A stretch of DNA of 33,202 nucleotides from Methanomicrobiales archaeon (GTDB lineage Archaea > Halobacteriota > Methanomicrobia > Methanomicrobiales > Methanoculleaceae): assembly GCA_019136335.1 (NCBI GenBank), contig JAGVUK010000212.1:1-33202 (forward strand), written 5' to 3'. This document shows, one piece after another, positions 30,044 to 33,202 of this stretch (within the stretch, counting starts at the first letter, position 1; each line of letters starts with the position of its first letter). The notes beneath the pieces were generated by a model that saw only the letters and a program-made list of their open reading frames with translations, searched no databases and was not told the DNA's origin. Position numbers and translations under genes: made by a program.

Positions 30044-30842
30044 CCGTGTGGGTGAGCGCACCCATGCTGATGATGTCTACCCCGGCGGCGGCGTACCCGG
30101 CGAGGTCGTCATCCCCAATCCCCCCGGATACCTCGAGGGTCAGGCGGTCCCGGAGACCCCGCCCGGCAAGCGCCCGGACGGTTTCCCGGACCGCGTCCGG
30201 GGTCATGTTGTCGAGCAGGATGATATCGGCGCCGGCGCCGGCGGCCGTGATCGCGTCCTCTACTGTCTCGACCTCCACCTCGACCGCCCGGTAGAGGCTC
30301 TCCTTCTTCGCTCTCCGGATCGCCTCCGGGAGGGGCACCAGCGCAAGGTGGTTATCCTTGATCAGGACCATGTCCGAGAGGGAGTAGCGGTGCGGGTCGC
30401 CCCCACCGAGGATTACCGCCTTCTTGTCGAGCATCCGGAGCCCCGGGGCCGTCTTCCGGGTCGCGGCGACCCGGACGTCTGGCGAGACCGCCCTGACGGC
30501 CTCGACCGCCTCCCGGGTCCGGGTCGCAATCCCGCTCATTCGCCCGATGATGTTGAGCGCTGTCCGCTCTACGAGGAGGATCGTCCGCGCGGGGCCGTCG
30601 AGTTCGAGGAGGACCGTCCCCGGGACGACCGCCCGGCCGTCGGCGGAACGCTCGCGGACCGTGACCCCGAAGTGCTCGAAGAGTGTTCGCGCTTCCAGAA
30701 GTCCCGCGACGACCCCCCGGCCTTTCGCCCGGACCACCGCCCGGCAGGCGACGTCGGGGACGACCGCTTCGGAGGTGACGTCACCCCACGGCGCATCTTC
30801 CCGGACGAACCCGAGCAGGTCCTCGATCGGGATCATCCGCAC
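29982..30842 (-). CDS. nadC: Nicotinate-nucleotide diphosphorylase (quinolinate phosphoribosyltransferase)
   Basis: Converts quinolinate and PRPP to nicotinate mononucleotide, CO2 and PPi. The 286 residues show the N-terminal EDAPWGDVTSEAV, ERTALNIIGRMSGIAT, RKTAPGLRMLDKKAVILGGG, HRYSLSDMVLIKDNH and EVEVETVEDA, all of the quinolinate-binding and PRPP-binding signatures. The start may be GTG 30842, directly adjoining the nadA stop, or ATG 30836 two codons in. It is the last gene of nadX-nadA-nadC. The 3' end overlaps the converging MEDS-protein gene by 62 bases, so full-length transcripts of both would be antisense to each other. Confidence 0.96.
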   Translation of the reverse strand: MRMIPIEDLLGFVREDAPWGDVTSEAVVPDVACRAVVRAKGRGVVAGLLEARTLFEHFGVTVRERSADGRAVVPGTVLLELDGPARTILLVERTALNIIGRMSGIATRTREAVEAVRAVSPDVRVAATRKTAPGLRMLDKKAVILGGGDPHRYSLSDMVLIKDNHLALVPLPEAIRRAKKESLYRAVEVEVETVEDAITAAGAGADIILLDNMTPDAVRETVRALAGRGLRDRLTLEVSGGIGDDDLAGYAAAGVDIISMGALTHTVRNFDVSLDILPGAGTVRVP

Positions 30843-31736
30843 TCACGCCCCGACGGCGATCATCCGCTCGATCGCCCGCCGCGCCCGGTCCATGACCTCC
30901 CGGGGGAGGACGACCTCGTGCTCCTCGCGCTCGAGCGCCTGCCGCAGATCGGCAGGGGATATCTTCTTCATATCCGCGCAGACCGCCTCCGGCTTCTCGT
31001 AAAAGACCCTTCCCGGGTAGAGCACCCGGAGACGGGAGACCATCTCCCGCTCGGTGAAGACCGACCAGGGCTCGTCCCCGCCGGCCGCGCCCCGGACCAT
31101 GCCCCCCGTGGACGCGATCATGTCCGCCTGCTCCTGGACCTCCGGCAGGCATTCGGGGTGGCAGACGATCATACCGCCCTTCTTTTTGGCCGCTTCGACG
31201 TCGGCAAGGGTAAACCCGGTGTGGACGTAGCAGTGGCCGCCGGGCGGCACCGGGACGATCGTCTTCTCCGGGAGCTCACGCTGGACGTATGCCGCGAGGT
31301 TCGCATCCGGCCCAAAGAGGATCGTATCGTTTGGGAGCGACCTGACGACCTGAACTGCGTTTGCGGAGGTGCAGGTTATGTCGGCGAGCGCCTTGCTCTC
31401 CGCCGTGCTGTTGACGTAGACGACCACGGCGGCATCGGGATACCGCTCTTTTGCCTCCCGGATCAGGTCCGGGGTCAGGAAGTCGGCGAGGGGACACCCC
31501 GCATCCTCCACCGGGATGACGACCTTCCGGTTCGGATTTAAGATCTTCGCCGTCTCGGCCATGAACCGGACACCGCAGACGACGATCAGGTCCGCCCCGG
31601 TCTCCTTCGCCTTCACCGCGAGCTCGAGGCTGTCGCCCACCACGTCGGCGAACGCCTGGATCTCCAGGGGCTGGTAGTTATGCGCCATGACGACTGCGTT
31701 CTTCCGGACTTTAAGCGCACGAATCTCCGCTTCCAT
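30843..31736 (-). CDS. nadA: Quinolinate synthase
   Basis: Condenses iminoaspartate and dihydroxyacetone phosphate to quinolinate, using a [4Fe-4S] cluster. The 297 residues contain AVVMAHNYQPLEIQ (14-27), DSLELAVKAKE, FMAETAKIL, YVNSTAESKALADITCTSAN, VPVPPGGHCYVHTGF and HPECLPEV. Cysteines C81 (DAGCPLAD), C169 (GGHCYVH) and C253 are positioned like the three cluster ligands of archaeal NadA. ATG 31736 follows the nadX stop by 2 bases; the stop adjoins nadC. Length is normal for the short archaeal type. Confidence 0.96.
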   Translation of the reverse strand: MEAEIRALKVRKNAVVMAHNYQPLEIQAFADVVGDSLELAVKAKETGADLIVVCGVRFMAETAKILNPNRKVVIPVEDAGCPLADFLTPDLIREAKERYPDAAVVVYVNSTAESKALADITCTSANAVQVVRSLPNDTILFGPDANLAAYVQRELPEKTIVPVPPGGHCYVHTGFTLADVEAAKKKGGMIVCHPECLPEVQEQADMIASTGGMVRGAAGGDEPWSVFTEREMVSRLRVLYPGRVFYEKPEAVCADMKKISPADLRQALEREEHEVVLPREVMDRARRAIERMIAVGA

Positions 31737-31738
31737 TG

Positions 31739-32497
31739 CTACGTACCCACCACCAGAGGGTTATCGAGGTTCTTTAAGAGCGTCAGGATGGAGAGGGCCG
31801 CCATATAACTTGTGGCGGGGTTATCGGGGCTTGGGACGTTCCTGACCCGGACGTAGATGTCCCCGAAGTCGCCCTCGACGAATATTTCGTGGATATTCCT
31901 CTCCGCTGCGGGGTCGGCCCAGAGCTCCACGTCGGCATCCCGGCCGGCAGCGAGTCCCAATGCTACCGCGACGTTGATGTTCTTCGGGTATTGCTTTATA
32001 CAATCGTGCGCCAGCCCCTTAAATACCTCTGTCCGGGCCGCAACAGAGAGCCCAAGCGACGCGGGGGGTTTTGTCGTCCGGAGGAGGAGTTTTTTCGGCG
32101 GCGAAACCTGGCCGATCTTGAGGTTGTCGAGCCCGATGATGGCGCCGCTCGGGACCCGGATCTTCTTTCCCGCCGCCCGTGCAGCCTCGATGAGGCGTTC
32201 ACGGAACTCCTCGTCCGCGAGCGCTCCCCCGGAGAGGACGACGATATCCCGTCCCGACCGGAGGACCGCCTCCCCGTAGAGTTTGACGGCGTCGACCGAG
32301 GCGGCCTCCACGACGATCGAGAAGTCCTCCCGCATGAAGGCGTCAAAGTCCGTGTATGGCCGGGCGTGGCAGAGCGCCGCCAGTTCCTCCGCCCGCCCGG
32401 GGATGATATCAAAGACCGCAACAACCTGGATGCTCTCGGCGTGCGTGGCGATGATGCGCCCGACGTTGCCGCATCCCAGCAACCCTATTTTAATCAT
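31739..32497 (-). CDS. nadX: Aspartate dehydrogenase
   Basis: NAD(P)-dependent oxidation of L-aspartate to iminoaspartate, the first step of NAD synthesis, replacing the oxygen-using aspartate oxidase NadB, as fits an anaerobe. The 252 residues begin with a Rossmann loop MIKIGLLGCGNVGRII, then VVEAASVDAVK, VVLSGGALADE, RVPSGAIIGLD and the C-terminal QYPKNINVAVALGLAAG motif of the family. It heads the nadX-nadA-nadC operon (gaps 2 and 0 bases), which covers the de novo path from aspartate to nicotinate mononucleotide. It is divergent from the tRNA methylthiotransferase gene. Confidence 0.95.
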   Translation of the reverse strand: MIKIGLLGCGNVGRIIATHAESIQVVAVFDIIPGRAEELAALCHARPYTDFDAFMREDFSIVVEAASVDAVKLYGEAVLRSGRDIVVLSGGALADEEFRERLIEAARAAGKKIRVPSGAIIGLDNLKIGQVSPPKKLLLRTTKPPASLGLSVAARTEVFKGLAHDCIKQYPKNINVAVALGLAAGRDADVELWADPAAERNIHEIFVEGDFGDIYVRVRNVPSPDNPATSYMAALSILTLLKNLDNPLVVGT

Positions 32498-32558
32498 CGA
32501 GTAAAGAAATTGTAATATTAGCGGTTAAGTATTGTGCTCCGCACGGATCGGCCGGGAG
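32498..32558. promoter_or_regulatory. AT-rich divergent promoter region between nadX and mtaB-like gene
   Basis: Minus-strand TACTTAACC (about 32531-32523) would place the nadX transcript start at about its ATG. Plus-strand TAATATTA (32513-32520) or TTAAGTATT (32525-32533) would start a transcript at about 32545-32558 for the rightward gene, next to ATG 32559. Confidence 0.45.
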
Positions 32559-32661
32559 ATGGCAGAATATTCTCCGGCCGACAGGGGAGAGCACACCGCC
32601 GGGCGATCGGGCCGGCGGCCCGACCGCGCAGGGAGAGTCGTTCACCATCACCATCGATGAT

Positions 32662-33202
32662 CTGAGAGGGAAGAAAGTCTACATCGAGAGTTACGGGTGC
32701 ACCTACAACAACGCCGACGCCCGGAGGCTCGCGGCGATACTGGAGGGGCTCGGGTGCACGCTGACCGGGCCGGACGAGGCGGACGCGGTGATCGTCAACA
32801 CCTGCACGGTGATCGGGGCGACCGAACGAAAGATGCTCCGGCGCCTCGCTCTGTTCGCCGGCCGGGACCTCTACGTGACCGGGTGCATGCCGCTCGTGCA
32901 GATGGAGTTGATCCGGTCGGTCTGCACGCCGCGCGTCATTCTCCCGGCCGAGATCCAGGAACGCTCCGACGGCGTCGGCAGCCGTGGTGCCGGTGCGATC
33001 GGGGTGGTGCAGGTGGCGAGCGGGTGCGTCGGCCGGTGCAGTTACTGCATCACCCGGCTCGCACGGGGGCGGCTCGTGAGCGCTCCGCCCGAAGCTATCC
33101 TCGACGCCGTCCGGCGCCTTGTGGCGTCGGGAGCCTATGAGATCCAGCTGACCGGGCAGGACGTGGCCGCCTGGGGGCTCGACCGGGGCGAGTCGCTCCC
33201 CG
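32662..33202 (+). CDS. tRNA threonylcarbamoyladenosine methylthiotransferase (MtaB-like), 3' truncated, start unclear
   Basis: The frame reads LRGKKVYIESYGCTYNNADA and continues to the window end (about 180 residues visible). It has the MTTase N-terminal cluster-binding domain with cysteines in YGCTYN, VNTCTV and VTGCMP, and the radical-SAM motif GCVGRCSYCITR (C-x3-C-x2-C), so it belongs to the radical-SAM methylthiotransferases that add a methylthio group to N6-threonylcarbamoyladenosine in tRNA (archaeal/eukaryotic MtaB type). No ATG, GTG or TTG lies in this frame upstream, back to a stop at 32491; a CTG at 32662 and an ATG in another frame at 32559 are the candidates. 32662 is a placeholder start. 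Confidence 0.82.
   Translation, partial: MRGKKVYIESYGCTYNNADARRLAAILEGLGCTLTGPDEADAVIVNTCTVIGATERKMLRRLALFAGRDLYVTGCMPLVQMELIRSVCTPRVILPAEIQERSDGVGSRGAGAIGVVQVASGCVGRCSYCITRLARGRLVSAPPEAILDAVRRLVASGAYEIQLTGQDVAAWGLDRGESLP

Overview
The window reads as part of the chromosome of a GC-rich methanogenic archaeon, most probably order Methanomicrobiales and close to Methanoculleus; the taxon is inferred from gene content and style, not from a database match. Supporting signs are two methanogenesis marker proteins (Mmp2 and MtxX/Mmp4), an archaeal histone, RfcL, a family B DNA polymerase, an archaemetzincin, a UPF0146 protein, an IorAB 2-oxoacid oxidoreductase, archaeal TATA-type promoters and several leaderless starts. 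Most genes are housekeeping, tightly packed, and often overlap by a few bases.

Layout. 1-5600: the tail of an unidentified protein, a one-component regulator (wHTH-PAS-GAF-like x2-PAS), bacterial-type serS, a small two-helix membrane protein, a lineage-type hypothetical gene, then a 0.7 kb gene-free stretch holding a palindromic MITE-like element and repeat copy A. 5617-12096: pyrD-pyrK (pyrimidine synthesis), divergent from a malate/lactate dehydrogenase gene that overlaps polB, then two genes of unknown function. 12231-17321: a secreted bactofilin-like membrane protein, an Rsm22/METTL17-type methyltransferase and iorA-iorB. 17428-18851: tRNA-Ile(GAU), 1.1 kb of repeat-rich non-coding DNA, and a histone gene. 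19039-23363: mmp2-mtxX, rfcL, a UPF0146 gene and archaemetzincin. 23494-25825: a UspA-permease-UspA cluster. 26249-29110: membrane-anchored acetolactate decarboxylase coupled to a cytosine deaminase, a HEAT-repeat protein and a hypothetical gene. 29111-33202: a MEDS sensory protein, the nadX-nadA-nadC operon for NAD synthesis from aspartate, and the 5' part of a MtaB-type tRNA methylthiotransferase gene whose start is unclear.

The most unusual signal is not a protein gene. A GC-rich repeat of about 270-290 bp occurs in three near-complete copies (5201-5475 inverted; 17873-18161; 25921-26182) with further fragments near 13337, 17794 and 18222. Each main copy carries a strong G/C hairpin, and several share a second small hairpin built on GTGGC-NATA-GCCAC. 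Every copy lies just beyond the 3' end of at least one gene. A second, unrelated palindromic element (4971-5195) abuts copy A. The histone gene has a perfect inverted repeat between its TATA box and start codon that contains its Shine-Dalgarno sequence.
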